A stretch of 64,000 bases of DNA from Bacteroidia bacterium (GCA_020635905.1 JACJYV010000003.1:682001-746000); one strand, 5' to 3'; counted from the first letter of the stretch, positions 41,890 to 50,735 are shown. The notes: generated by a model from the sequence alone, not told the origin. A program made the numbers and translations.

Positions 41890-44391
41890 TCAGCCACCGA
41901 TGGTAATGCCCCGCCCGCTGAGCGGCCAGGTAAAGGTGATGCCCCAGCGATTGCCAAACTGCCCCAGGAAACGGTAGTGAAAATCGAAGCGCAAAGGCAC
42001 ACTGCGCTTGATAATCCTCTTTTCCAGTCCAAAGGAGGCTTCCAGATAAGAGCCAAATTCACGGGTGTAGAGGAAATGCACCCCCGCATACTCATGCAGT
42101 CCCAGCTTCTTGATCAGGGGAATTTTGTTGAAAATAAAGCCACGGAAAGCCTGTTCGGCATGGCCCTCAAGCCAGCTACTTTTGGTGCTGTAGGCATAAT
42201 ACTGCATCAGACTGAATTGAGACAAACCGTCCAGACGGATCACCGTCTGGTTGCTTTTGAAATGAGCCCGGTCTGCAAAAGCGACCGAGTCGCTTTTGAG
42301 AAAAGTCCCGGCGGAAGCCTTCCAGGAAAAGGTGCCCAACAAACCCAGTTTGTGGCTGTCAGACAAGCCAGCAGAAACCTGCTGGTAATTCACACTGCTA
42401 CCCAGCAAACCTGGCAGGCCAGCCTGCCAGTTGAGATTGATTTCGGGCCATTTCGAGCCCAGACTGACCCTCCCTTCGGGAGTTTTGATGTATTTTTCGG
42501 CAATGTGAATGCGCAGGCCAGCCTGCAAAACCAGGGCCTGGTGGGCAGGAAACAACAAATTGGATTGATAATTTTTTCCTTTGGAGGCAAAGGAATATTC
42601 AGTCTCGTTGGTCAGGGCGCGACGATCTTCCCAGCTTGCGCCAGCATTCAGGTTGGCACCATAAAATATGGGCCGACTGTACGAAATCCCGACATGTCGG
42701 GATTGGTAGAGGCGCAGGTTGTTTTGCTTGAGAAACAGGGTGTAAATCATGTCCAGAAAAGGCGAAATCTGGGGAAAGGAACTGAACTCACGCGGATAAT
42801 CACCGCAAAAAATGCGGAGTTTGTCTTTGCCATTCGCCGCAAAGCTTGCGGTGGCCCCCAGTTTCCAGCTCAGTTTCTGATTGGAAAATCCGTAGCGAAT
42901 CCCGCCCTCAATTCCCAAGGAGCGATCCTCCTTCAGCCGTTTGCGCAAGGAAGCATTCAGGCCAATGCGCCAGCCTTCCATGGGATTGAACCCCACGGAG
43001 GAAAGCAGGCTACCCATTTCAAATCTGACTTTGGTGCGGTAATTATAGTAGGAATATCCCCCCCAAAGCAGGTCACTGACCTTGAATTTGTTGCGGGCTT
43101 TGGTCAGCGAATCCAGATATTCAGGCGATTCCTCCACTTTGGCCAGGCTGTCTTTCACGACATAATCCCGCGCTTCTTCCTCACGCAATGGCACAGGCCT
43201 GGTTTTGGCCCAATAGGTGGAATCCCGCTTGGTGGAACTGTCAGCAAAGGTTATGACCGCATTATTGAAGTACTTTTTACCCAGATCCAATTCCACTTCA
43301 TAGTCAGAGGCTACCTGCTCAGAGAGCAAATCCAGATGAAGTTTCATTCCCATGATGCCAAAGTTGAGAATGGGGCGAAAAGCCAGGTTGAAAGGTACCC
43401 AGACGCTGTCGTTCAATGGCACAAAATCCTGGGTAACTCGCAGGGTATCAAAGAAATTGATGGTATTGGCTTTGGTCACCATCAGGTCGAGGGACTGTAC
43501 CCCATAAGTTTCGTCCAGAATGTAAATCAAGCCGGAAAATACGGGATCAGTCTGTCGCTTAGGAATGACCTGAATTTTATAAGCCTTGTGCTCGCCCTGG
43601 CGAATGGTGCCCAGCAATTTGTAATCGTAAAAGAGCATGGCTGAGGCTGCAATGGGCGAAACCAGCCCCCGCGGGGCAATGGCCTGAAAGGGAATGATAT
43701 TCTTATAAGGTGAAAAATCAAACAGGCGTGAAAGCAGATTTCCTATAAATGAAAATCCCCCCGCCTGACCGCTCACTTTGGTGGAAATGATCTCCTCCTT
43801 GCGTTTATCAGGCTTTTGCACCGTAATCTGAGTCACATTTTCTTCCAGATAGGCAATTTCCTCGGGTTGTTCCTCCAAATCTTCCTCATCTGCTCCTGAA
43901 ATGGTACCCAGCAAACCGGGCCCTTTGGAGGTGGAATCTTTTTTGGCAGCCGTCTTCATCACCGTTTTGGAATAGGTCCTGAAACGATAATTTTCATAAG
44001 GAATGTCGTTTTCCTTGCGGCGATCAATGGCTTTGCGAATGATGGCATAGGCAGGATCTTTTCCGCCCGAAGTGATCACCACCTCCTCCAGTTCCACCTG
44101 CTCAGGAGTCAGTTTCACCGTGATATATTCTTCCCCTTTGATTTCCACCACCCTTTCCTCGACCTGATAGCCAATGTATTTGATCAAAACCGTATGCTTT
44201 CCCGGGTCCAAAGGCAGGAAAAAATCGCCTGAGGCATTGGAGGTGGTGCCTTTGGTGGTGTTTTGCAGGTAAATGGTCGCAAAGGGAAGGGCCTCGTTCC
44301 GCTCGTCAAGCACTTTTCCACGAATTCCCTGAGCAAACAGGATGGCCGGAAGCAGGGAAATCAGGCCAATTAAAGTCTGTTTAAAGGTCAT
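41890..44391 (-). CDS. DUF5686 outer-membrane protein with carboxypeptidase-like regulatory domain
   Basis: The 833-residue protein has a signal peptide (MTFKQTLIGLISLLPAILFAQ) and a CarboxypepD_reg-like beta domain (IRGKVLDERNEALPFATIYLQNTTKGTTSNASGDFFL, residues ~22-105). The DUF5686 region follows, with KDPAYAIIRKAIDRRKENDIPYENYRFRTYSK. The C-terminal half alternates hydrophobic and polar residues as in an outer-membrane beta-barrel and ends in Gly-rich strands (GNRWGITFTWPLSGRGITIGG). The architecture resembles a SusC-like protein without plug, and the family is typical of Bacteroidota. Its function is unknown. A hairpin (44408-44440) just upstream probably terminates the preceding T9SS gene. 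Confidence 0.87.
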   Translation of the reverse strand: MTFKQTLIGLISLLPAILFAQGIRGKVLDERNEALPFATIYLQNTTKGTTSNASGDFFLPLDPGKHTVLIKYIGYQVEERVVEIKGEEYITVKLTPEQVELEEVVITSGGKDPAYAIIRKAIDRRKENDIPYENYRFRTYSKTVMKTAAKKDSTSKGPGLLGTISGADEEDLEEQPEEIAYLEENVTQITVQKPDKRKEEIISTKVSGQAGGFSFIGNLLSRLFDFSPYKNIIPFQAIAPRGLVSPIAASAMLFYDYKLLGTIRQGEHKAYKIQVIPKRQTDPVFSGLIYILDETYGVQSLDLMVTKANTINFFDTLRVTQDFVPLNDSVWVPFNLAFRPILNFGIMGMKLHLDLLSEQVASDYEVELDLGKKYFNNAVITFADSSTKRDSTYWAKTRPVPLREEEARDYVVKDSLAKVEESPEYLDSLTKARNKFKVSDLLWGGYSYYNYRTKVRFEMGSLLSSVGFNPMEGWRIGLNASLRKRLKEDRSLGIEGGIRYGFSNQKLSWKLGATASFAANGKDKLRIFCGDYPREFSSFPQISPFLDMIYTLFLKQNNLRLYQSRHVGISYSRPIFYGANLNAGASWEDRRALTNETEYSFASKGKNYQSNLLFPAHQALVLQAGLRIHIAEKYIKTPEGRVSLGSKWPEINLNWQAGLPGLLGSSVNYQQVSAGLSDSHKLGLLGTFSWKASAGTFLKSDSVAFADRAHFKSNQTVIRLDGLSQFSLMQYYAYSTKSSWLEGHAEQAFRGFIFNKIPLIKKLGLHEYAGVHFLYTREFGSYLEASFGLEKRIIKRSVPLRFDFHYRFLGQFGNRWGITFTWPLSGRGITIGG

Positions 44392-44407
44392 GGAGTAAAA
44401 ATAAGAA

Positions 44408-44440
44408 TCCCCTTTGGTTTATTTTCAAAACCAAAGGGGA
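44408..44440 (-). terminator. Stem-loop terminator downstream of the T9SS gene at 44458
   Basis: TCCCCTTTGGTTT (44408-44420) pairs perfectly with AAACCAAAGGGGA (44428-44440). On the minus strand it is followed by TTCTTATTTTT, an imperfect U tract. It lies between two same-strand genes. Confidence 0.7.
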
Positions 44441-44457
44441 ATGCCTGAAAAATAAAT

Positions 44458-45633
44458 TTATTGCAGAATTACACGCTGGGATTTCGAACCACCCGAAGTA
44501 GAGTATTTGAGCAGGTAAATTCCTCTGGGCAGGGCATTTACATCCAGATTGAGGTAAGAGTCCTGGGCCTGGGGGCGAATTTCCTTCACCATTTTGCCTT
44601 TTACATCGTACAGAGCGAAGTAGCTGTTGGAGGAAGCACCTGAGTAGGAAATATTCAAAGAAGAGCTGGCAGGGTTAGGGTAGATCAGTATTTCAGGGCT
44701 GTCAGAAGCGCTGGTGCTGACGCTGATCACCTTGGAATAGGAGGTGTTTCCGTCATAATCCGTTTGCATGAGACGGTAAAAAGATACGCCTGGGATGGGA
44801 TTTTCGTCCACGGAGGTGTAGGTATTCACATTGAAGGAATTTCCTGCGCCTGGTACCATTTCCACCAGATCAAAGGATTTGCCATCGCGGCTTTTTTCCA
44901 GGGTGAAGAAATCGTTATTGGTTTCTGAGCGGGTTTGCCATTGGGCAATGACCCGGCCGTCGGCACCAACTTCGGCATCAAAGGCATCCAGAGCCACGGA
45001 AAGCAGGCAACCCGTTCCACCATAATAATATATGATAATCCCGATATAGTCGATTCGCACCCGCTGGGCATTGGGGCCGCCATAGCTGGAAGCGGAGATC
45101 ACCATGCCAAAGCCGGGGTCCATGATATCAGCGGGGGTCCAGGTCTGGCCCCAGAGGTCGGCGGGACCGCCGTAAATGGAAACCTGGTCCAGTTTGCTCC
45201 AGGTAACGCCCGTGGCTTTGTCCTGGCCGGTAATAACCCCGGCTTTCATGAGGCGAACAGAACCGTCAGTAGCCATGGCGCCTAATTGAGCTGATTTTTC
45301 AACTACTGATTGGATACCCACGATGGAAGCAGCAGCAGGAATCAGGAAACCAAAGTCCCTGACCATCAGATATTTGGTGGTATCACCCGGATCCATTTTG
45401 GCCCAGGCGTAGTCGTCGTCGGAAATTTCCACCCGATTGGGATTGGCCCAGTTGATGGGATTGCCAAAGGGTACGTTACCCGTAATGTTTCCTGCGCCGG
45501 GGGCAGAAGCACATTGGGCGGCCAGATTCTGGCTGGCCATGACCAGGAAGCAAAGGATCAGGGCATTGCCAGTGCGAAGAATTCCATTACTTTTTGAAGT
45601 GAGCAAGGATAAAGCAGAATAGAAATTTTTCAT
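44458..45633 (-). CDS. Secreted T9SS protein, paralogue of the gene at 46118
   Basis: The 391-residue protein has a long signal peptide (hydrophobic core NALILCFLVMASQNLAAQ). Its mature domain carries PINWANPNRVEISDDDYAWAKMDPGDTTKYLMVRDFGFLIPAAASIVGIQ, GGPADLWGQTWTPADI and IDYIGIIIYYYGGTGCL, a jelly-roll-like pattern. A VEWQTRSETNNDFFTLEKSRDGKSF fibronectin III-type region and a T9SS domain follow (IYPNPASSSLNISY, FALYDVKGKMVKE, PRGIYLLKYS). The upstream neighbour has the same landmarks, so this is a duplicated pair with related promoters. Function unknown; an adhesin or binding protein is possible. Confidence 0.82.
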   Translation of the reverse strand: MKNFYSALSLLTSKSNGILRTGNALILCFLVMASQNLAAQCASAPGAGNITGNVPFGNPINWANPNRVEISDDDYAWAKMDPGDTTKYLMVRDFGFLIPAAASIVGIQSVVEKSAQLGAMATDGSVRLMKAGVITGQDKATGVTWSKLDQVSIYGGPADLWGQTWTPADIMDPGFGMVISASSYGGPNAQRVRIDYIGIIIYYYGGTGCLLSVALDAFDAEVGADGRVIAQWQTRSETNNDFFTLEKSRDGKSFDLVEMVPGAGNSFNVNTYTSVDENPIPGVSFYRLMQTDYDGNTSYSKVISVSTSASDSPEILIYPNPASSSLNISYSGASSNSYFALYDVKGKMVKEIRPQAQDSYLNLDVNALPRGIYLLKYSTSGGSKSQRVILQ

Positions 45634-45680
45634 GGCAGTAGAGTTTTTGGTTGAGCAGACAAATCAAATTTCGATATGAT

Positions 45681-45727
45681 TAAAATTACGAATACCCGTG
45701 TCAGAAAAACAGCCCCCTATTACATTT
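45681..45727 (-). promoter_or_regulatory. Promoter-like region shared by the paralogous T9SS genes (copy 1)
   Basis: On the minus strand the order is AAATGTAAT, a run of G, CTGTTTTT, 16 bases, and TAATTTTA (45681-45688; seven of eight to TAnnTTTG). The same order and spacing recur upstream of the other paralogue at 47326-47372, while surrounding sequence differs. Conservation supports a promoter or operator. Confidence 0.5.
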
Positions 45728-46028
45728 TAGCGTTTTATAACCAATTTTAAAGGATAGATTTTCAGGGCAAAAAATCAAATTTCTTAATAACATATATAAC
45801 TCATTTTCAATTATATACATATTTTTTTATCATCTTTTTCACGATAAAAACAGATTTAAACGGGTATAATTTCTGGGAAATGTCTGTAATGATAAAGCCG
45901 AATTTTAACCCAAATTGAAGGTGGTAAAAGAATCCAGATGTAAGTTTTTTTGCGAATGAATATTTGTTGAGAAACGCGTTTTGTATCGCCACACAAAAGC
46001 CACTTAATTGTCAAACAGGTGGGTAATC

Positions 46029-46061
46029 AAAAAAAGGAGAAGGAGCCAGTGGCTCCTTCTC
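46029..46061 (-). terminator. Intrinsic terminator after the T9SS gene at 46118
   Basis: The perfect 11-bp stem GAGAAGGAGCC / GGCTCCTTCTC (46037-46047, 46051-46061) has a 3-base loop. On the minus strand it is followed by seven T residues. Confidence 0.88.
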
Positions 46062-46117
46062 ACGAAATTGACTGAAATATAAAAACACCCTTAAATTATT
46101 TCATTGGCACTGAATTT

Positions 46118-47278
46118 TCATTCCAATAGGACCCGCTCAGCCTTGATCCCGTTACGGGTTTCCAACATGAGAATATAGAGCCCGCGCGGCAGGGACGACA
46201 CATCCCAACTTACCTCCTGCTGCCCTTCGGGCAGTTCCTGTTGCCGCATCACCCTGTGGTTGAGGTCGTACAGTACGAGCCTGCTCCCCTCCCCTGCCCC
46301 GTTCAGGGCTATGCCCAGACTGTGGCTGGCTGGATTGGGATATGGCGTTAACTGCAGCGAACGGGACTTTTCTACCTCCACACTCAGCACATTCGACCAG
46401 GAGCTTTCCCCGTCAATGTCCGTGGATTTGAGGCGGTAAAAAGACAAACCTGGCAAGGGAGTTAGGTCAAATGCCTGATACTGAATGGCATTATTCGAAT
46501 TTCCGGCCCCCGGCACGGTGGCAGCAGCTTCAAAGTCAGTTCCGTTGACACTGCGCTCCAGGGTAAAGTAATCGTTGTCGTTTTCAGTAGACGTCACCCA
46601 GGTGGCGGCCACAATGCCATCCGCATTGACCTCCACGTCAAAGGCTTCCAGAGTTACGGAAAAAAGGCAACCAGGTCCGCCCAGATAGTAGATTTGTACT
46701 CCCATGTAGTCGATTTTGGCCATTTGCCCGGCGGGACCGCCGTAGGAAGAGGCAGCCACCCCAAAACCAAAGTTTGGGCTGGTGATGTCATTCTGGCTCC
46801 AGGTTTCATTCCACAGATCGGCAGGACCGCCGTAGGAAATAATCTGGTCCACTTTGCCCCAGGTAATGGGCGAAGCCTTGTCCTCCCCCACAAAAACTCC
46901 GTTTTTGATCAGGCGAATGGACCCGTCAGAAATCATGGCGCCCAGGCTGGACGACCTTTCCACATACACCTGAATCCCCACAATGGTCACAGGATAGGAA
47001 AAGAAAAATCCCATATTTTGCACCGCCAGATAATTGGAGGAATCACCCGGCGACAGGGTAACCGCGGCGTAGGAGTCATCTGAAAGGGTTACCAGATTGG
47101 AATCGGCCCAGTTGTAGGGTTGCCCAAAACTGGCATTGGACTGTTTGCGCGGCGAATTGACGAAGGTAACGCATTGGGCATTCAGGGTAGAGCCCACCAA
47201 AAGCAGGCCCGCGAAGAAAAAACAAAGTTTTTTCCAAAAGGAAATTGTAGTGATCGCAATCAGAGAAAGGTTTTTCAT
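46118..47278 (-). CDS. Secreted T9SS protein, paralogue of the gene at 44458
   Basis: The frame is open to 47455, but ATG 47278 (MKNLSLIAITTISFWKKLCFFFAGLLLVGSTLNAQ) starts the signal peptide and aligns with the start of the paralogue; both ATGs follow the sequence ACTGCC. The protein has 386 residues: PYNWADSNLVTLSDDSYAAVTLSPGDSSNYLAVQNMGFFFSYPVTIVGIQ, GGPADLWNETWSQNDI, IDYMGVQIYYLGGPGCLFSVTLEAFDVEV, and a T9SS domain (PYPNPASHSLGIAL, LVLYDLNHRVMRQ, PRGLYILMLETR). It is probably expressed separately from the downstream copy because a strong terminator and a conserved promoter-like region separate them. Confidence 0.83.
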   Translation of the reverse strand: MKNLSLIAITTISFWKKLCFFFAGLLLVGSTLNAQCVTFVNSPRKQSNASFGQPYNWADSNLVTLSDDSYAAVTLSPGDSSNYLAVQNMGFFFSYPVTIVGIQVYVERSSSLGAMISDGSIRLIKNGVFVGEDKASPITWGKVDQIISYGGPADLWNETWSQNDITSPNFGFGVAASSYGGPAGQMAKIDYMGVQIYYLGGPGCLFSVTLEAFDVEVNADGIVAATWVTSTENDNDYFTLERSVNGTDFEAAATVPGAGNSNNAIQYQAFDLTPLPGLSFYRLKSTDIDGESSWSNVLSVEVEKSRSLQLTPYPNPASHSLGIALNGAGEGSRLVLYDLNHRVMRQQELPEGQQEVSWDVSSLPRGLYILMLETRNGIKAERVLLE

Positions 47279-47834
47279 GGCAGTCGTTGTAAAATTTGTT
47301 CGCAGGTGATGAGTTGGACAACAATTAAAATTAACCAATCTCTGTGCCCCAAAACAGTCCCCGCTTACATTTACTACGATATTTGAATTAATTCCATGAA
47401 AGGTTTGGAGATTAAAATTCACCAAACCCAAAACAAACAAATGCCTAATTTTCAATTACATACCAACAAACGACCTGATTCTGATTCCCTAAACTCATCA
47501 AATATAAAAGCAAGAAACACCTTCCAAAATGTAAGATGTTCACCCTAAAAATGTCTGATTATTTAAAAACAATTCCCTCAAAAGCGTAAGGAATTGAAAT
47601 AAATAAAAGACAATAAATCACAAATTAACACCCAAAAATTTGCGGCGACCTGCGGATCGTCATTTCATCCCACGAAACCTTCCTGTATTCAGGCAGATTG
47701 ATGCATTGAGGCAGACAAATCTCCTCCAATAACCTGAAATTTTTCTTTCCTTTGCGGGGTCAAACCAGAGTTGCAAACATATTTCTTGCAGCTTAGCGCT
47801 TGGCCGCATAATTTGCGCTGAGGAAAAATTACAC
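47279..47834. other. AT-rich divergent intergenic region upstream of a T9SS gene and lpxD
   Basis: I see no gene in these ~556 bases. The left part carries the second copy of the paralogue promoter region (47326-47372). The middle (47440-47640) is AT-rich with short A runs. No clear promoter for lpxD is evident; ATAATTTG at 47808-47815 is only a partial -7 match. Confidence 0.55.
47326..47372 (-). promoter_or_regulatory. Promoter-like region shared by the paralogous T9SS genes (copy 2)
   Basis: Minus-strand order: AAATGTAAGCGGGGACTGTTTTG, then 16 bases, then TAATTTTA (47326-47333). It matches copy 1 at 45681-45727 in element order and spacing and lies 48-95 bases before the start codon. Confidence 0.5.
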
Positions 47835-48827
47835 ATGAAACTCCCCCAACCTGTCACACTTGCCGAGGCAGCTGCCATTCTGAATTGCCAGTTCATCGGC
47901 CCGGCCGACCACCTGATTACGGGCATCAACGAGATTCACTGCGTGGAACCCGGTGACCTCACCTTTTCTGACGTGGAAAAGTACTTTGCCAAGGCCCTCA
48001 AAAGCGCAGCCACCACGGTTTTGCTCAATAAAAGAGTGGATCCCCCCACAGGAAAGGGCATTTTGCTCAGCGATCAGCCTTTTCACGATTATAATCGCCT
48101 GACCGAGCATTTTCAGCCCCGTTCGCCTTTGTCACGCAAGGGAGAACCACGTTGTGGAACGGGGGTAAAAATTGGCCAGGGCGTGGTTTTTGGCGAAAAT
48201 GTTCACCTGGAAGACGGGGTTGAAATCGGGCATAATGCAGTAATTGGCTCCAATGTGACCATTGGCAAGCACAGTCTGATCCACGCCAACGTGACCATTT
48301 ACGACAACTGCGAAATTGGCGCCCATTGTACCCTCAATGCTGGCGCGGTGATCGGGGGCGAAGCCTTTTATTATAAGCAGACTCAAGAGGCCAAGTTCAA
48401 AATGCTGACCAAAGGCCGGGTCATTATCCACGATCATGTGGACATAGGCGCCAATTCGACCATAGACCGCGGGGTGAGCGGCGATACCATCATTGGAGAA
48501 TACACCAAAATAGACAATCTGGTGCAGGTCGGCCACGACACGGTGATTGGGAAACGCTGCATTCTGGCCAGCCAGGTGGGTATTGCGGGCGTGAGCCACA
48601 TTGGCGACGACGTGGTCTTGTGGGGCCAGGTAGGCGTGGTTTCTGACGTAAAAATCGGGGATAAGGCCGTTTTGTATGGTAAAACTGGCGTCATGTCGAG
48701 CCTGGAAGGCGGCAAGAAATACGGCGGCATCGTCGCTGACGATGCCAAGGCTTTCCTGCGCAAAGAGGGAGCCCTCAAGCGCCTGATTGAGATCATGCCT
48801 GAACTGGAACAGCTGCTGAAAAAATAA
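47835..48827 (+). CDS. lpxD: UDP-3-O-(3-hydroxyacyl)glucosamine N-acyltransferase LpxD
   Basis: The 330-residue protein has an N-terminal uridine-binding domain (LTFSDVEKYFAKALKSAATTVLLNK). A long left-handed beta-helix of hexapeptide repeats follows (IGHNAVIGSNVTIGKHSLIHANVTI, HVDIGANSTIDRG), with the catalytic His at ~234 in NLVQVGHDTVIG. The C-terminal helices (EGALKRLIEIMPELEQLLKK) complete the LpxD trimer. It adds the second hydroxyacyl chain in lipid A synthesis. Other lpx genes are not adjacent. An LpxD-like paralogue of uncertain substrate is the alternative, since Bacteroidota often carry more than one copy. Confidence 0.9.
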   Translation: MKLPQPVTLAEAAAILNCQFIGPADHLITGINEIHCVEPGDLTFSDVEKYFAKALKSAATTVLLNKRVDPPTGKGILLSDQPFHDYNRLTEHFQPRSPLSRKGEPRCGTGVKIGQGVVFGENVHLEDGVEIGHNAVIGSNVTIGKHSLIHANVTIYDNCEIGAHCTLNAGAVIGGEAFYYKQTQEAKFKMLTKGRVIIHDHVDIGANSTIDRGVSGDTIIGEYTKIDNLVQVGHDTVIGKRCILASQVGIAGVSHIGDDVVLWGQVGVVSDVKIGDKAVLYGKTGVMSSLEGGKKYGGIVADDAKAFLRKEGALKRLIEIMPELEQLLKK

Positions 48828-48837
48828 TTTTTTAAGG

Positions 48838-48857
48838 GCCTCGAGCAAATGAGGCCA
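48838..48857. terminator. Possible stem-loop between lpxD and the convergent T9SS gene
   Basis: GGCCTC / GAGGCC (48838-48843, 48852-48857) with an 8-base loop sits 11 bases after the lpxD stop and is preceded by TTTTTTAA. No adjacent T tract follows on either strand, so termination is uncertain. Confidence 0.35.
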
Positions 48858-48897
48858 GCTTGGATTATTTTGACCAGGCCTGTTTCCAAGCCAGGAA

Positions 48898-48924
48898 ACC
48901 GTAAACCGCAAACTGTAAACTGTA
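48898..48924. repeat. Short tandem-like GTAAACYG repeat
   Basis: ACCGTAAACCGCAAACTGTAAACTGTA is a run of imperfect 7-8-base units (GTAAACC, GCAAACT, GTAAACT) immediately next to the stop of the T9SS gene at 48925. It resembles in style the AGTC-type arrays elsewhere in the window. Confidence 0.6.
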
Positions 48925-50298
48925 TTACTCCCCTTTCACCACTTTCTGCATAGAAATGGCTTCTTCCGTGGTCAGGCGCAGCAAATACACGCCTGCAGGC
49001 AGGATTGCGCCCTGATTGTCTTTCCCATTCCAAGAAAATTCGTGGGTGCCTGGAGCATAATTCTGGTGGGTCAGATTCGCCAAAAGACTGCCTTTCAGGT
49101 CGAGAATATCCAGGGAAATGAGGCCAGAGGCCTTCAGATCGACAGGTATGTGCAGCAAATCACTAAATGGATTGGGCGAAACTGTGCCCAGGGTAGCATT
49201 ATAAGGTTTGGGCTCGGCCCGGCCAGTGACCAGGGTATCCATTTCCAGTACATGCAGACGCCCTTCAAAGGAGGAGGCGTAAATGTAGCCGCTTTGGGTG
49301 TATTGAAAAACGCCCCAACAGCCATAAAATCCATTTCCATCAGCCTGAGGATAGGTATCAAAATGGGCTACCTCCTTGGGTTGAGATTTATTGGAAATAT
49401 CCACCACGGTCACACCCGATTCATAATGCGAAAGGTAGGCCGAATCGCCTTTGATCTGCACATTATGGGCCAGGCTGCAGGGAGCCAGGTACTGTCCTTC
49501 GAGGGTAATGTTGCTGAAATTGGTGGCATTCCAGATTTTAACCGTTTTAAAAGGAGTTTCTTCCGTGGTCATAAAATACTTGCCATCGTCTGTGGGCCAG
49601 ATATTGTGGGCATAGCCCGCATTGGGGTCGGCAATGTAGCCCACCTTGACCGGGTTGGACTTATTGGAAACATCCCAGATCGAGTAATCGCCTCCATAGC
49701 CCTCGGCAATCCAGGCCGTGTCGTTGCGGGCGTACACATCGTGAATGGAATTCACAGGAATAAAACCAATGTCCACGGGTTGTTCGGGATTGGCCAGGGA
49801 AATGATGCGCGCGCCTGCGCTGCCCCGCAACACATAAGCTGTTGCCGTAGCCGTATCAATGCTCATGTTGTGCGACGTGACCCAGGTACTGTCAATATAG
49901 CTGCCCACGAAGTGGATACTGTCAGGCAGGTAGCTGAGGTCCACAATTTCGAGTCCGGCATGGGTGCCCGTCATTTCTGAGACGATGTAGGCATAATTGC
50001 GATAGGTTTTGATGTCGCGGTGGTAATAATAATCGTTATTGCCTGGTCCTTTGAGGGAATCACAACGCTTCATATCAGAGGCCCGCACATAGTGAGTCCC
50101 GTACATGGTGCCAATAATGGCGTAATCTTCCCCTTCGGGGCTGGTCCAGCCCCAGCAATCAGAAGTGCCCGTGGTGTCACCACTGGGCCAGTAATGTCCT
50201 TCAAAAAAGAGCATGCCGTGCACTTTCATGGGCAAAGACTGGGAAAAAGCACAAACCAAAAGCAGAGAGAAAAGAGTAAGGAGAAGATATTTTTTCAT
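48925..50298 (-). CDS. Secreted choice-of-anchor B / LVIVD-repeat protein with T9SS domain
   Basis: The 457-residue protein has a signal peptide (MKKYLLLTLFSLLLVCAFSQ). A repeat domain follows in which each unit contains a hydrophobic LEIVDLS or VTVVDIS strand followed by P-x-x-V (LEIVDLSYLPDSIHFVG, ARIISLANPEQPVDIGFI, YSIWDVSNKSNPVKVGYI, VTVVDISNKSQPKEVAHF), the LVIVD propeller. The opening CWGWTSPEGEDYAIIGTMYGTHYV is typical of the choice-of-anchor B family. The C terminus is a T9SS domain (VSPNPFSDLLHIPV, ISLDILDLKGSLLA, PAGVYLLRLTTEE). Probably a surface beta-propeller with a binding role. Confidence 0.88.
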   Translation of the reverse strand: MKKYLLLTLFSLLLVCAFSQSLPMKVHGMLFFEGHYWPSGDTTGTSDCWGWTSPEGEDYAIIGTMYGTHYVRASDMKRCDSLKGPGNNDYYYHRDIKTYRNYAYIVSEMTGTHAGLEIVDLSYLPDSIHFVGSYIDSTWVTSHNMSIDTATATAYVLRGSAGARIISLANPEQPVDIGFIPVNSIHDVYARNDTAWIAEGYGGDYSIWDVSNKSNPVKVGYIADPNAGYAHNIWPTDDGKYFMTTEETPFKTVKIWNATNFSNITLEGQYLAPCSLAHNVQIKGDSAYLSHYESGVTVVDISNKSQPKEVAHFDTYPQADGNGFYGCWGVFQYTQSGYIYASSFEGRLHVLEMDTLVTGRAEPKPYNATLGTVSPNPFSDLLHIPVDLKASGLISLDILDLKGSLLANLTHQNYAPGTHEFSWNGKDNQGAILPAGVYLLRLTTEEAISMQKVVKGE

Positions 50299-50735
50299 CT
50301 ATAAATAACGTTTCAAATCAAAAATAGTAATTTTTAAGATTTCAGAGGTGAGATGTTAGAATATAGAGAGGAGTCTTGAGTCTTTAGTCGTTAGTCCTGA
50401 GTCGTTAGTCATTAGATTCCAGGATTGGGGGCTTCAGCCCCCAAACTTGTAGGTGAATGTGATCTCACATTGACCTTGATCTGCAAAAGGCTGGACCAGC
50501 TTTTGGCTGAATCCATAGGGGTGGGTTTTAACCCTCCCCCTAAAGGTGAGGATAGTCCTTGGTCGTGAGAGATGAGATTTTAGAGATTTGCAATAATTTC
50601 AACGAAACCCGCTACCCTAAACAAGAAGCTTCCAGCTTCTAAACATCCTGCCCGGAAAAGGGTTATGTGCAAGGTGAGTGAGGGAAAACTTTTGATGCTG
50701 AAGGGATTTGTGTAATTTTGCAAAGGAAAAAATTT
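50299..50735. repeat. Divergent intergenic region with AGTC-type repeats and hairpins
   Basis: No gene is seen. 50371-50416 is a degenerate array of GAGTCTTGAGTCTTTAGTCG / TTAGTCCTGAGTCG units, with a related stretch GTCGTGAGAGATGAGATTTTAGAG at ~50562-50586. Two hairpins follow: TTGGGGGC-TTCA-GCCCCCAA (50425-50444) and AGAAGC-TTCC-A-GCTTCT near 50624-50640. The ahcY promoter occupies 50691-50720. Similar arrays lie after ahcY and around 60.6-60.9 kb. Confidence 0.75.
50691..50720 (+). promoter_or_regulatory. Bacteroidota promoter of ahcY
   Basis: TTTG (50691-50694), an 18-base spacer and TAATTTTG (50713-50720), a perfect -7 match. The predicted transcript start near 50727 rules out the TTG at 50718 as a start codon. 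Confidence 0.7.

Larger units (their letters stand above)
45634..46117. other. AT-rich intergenic region between paralogous T9SS genes
   Basis: No gene is seen. Near the left end are the shared promoter-like elements of the paralogue pair (45681-45727). The rest, to ~46020, is very AT-rich with runs such as ATATATAACTC and TTTTTTTATC, but no repeat structure I can define. The terminator of the upstream gene occupies 46029-46061. Confidence 0.6.

Noticed and set aside
41977..43644. 555-codon open frame on the plus strand opposite the DUF5686 gene
   Set aside because: It is a shadow of the well-supported minus-strand gene: no recognisable domain, odd composition and no start context. Several other long antisense frames (for example 17131-17751, 20122-20904, 21722-22477, 28636-29493, 35228-36007) were rejected for the same reason.
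47279..47455. 59-residue N-terminal extension of the T9SS protein at 46118
   Set aside because: It would precede a normal signal peptide, overlaps the conserved promoter-like region, and the paralogue starts at the equivalent of 47278.
48132..48911. 259-codon minus-strand frame opposite lpxD
   Set aside because: The plus strand encodes clear LpxD hexapeptide repeats; the antisense frame is a by-product of that repeat pattern.
50371..50416. CRISPR array
   Set aside because: Units are short (7-12 bases), degenerate and lack spacers of constant length. No cas genes are present.
50420..50735. S-adenosylhomocysteine riboswitch upstream of ahcY
   Set aside because: The hairpins lie upstream of the predicted transcript start (~50727), so they would not be in the leader, and no SAH-aptamer pattern is visible.
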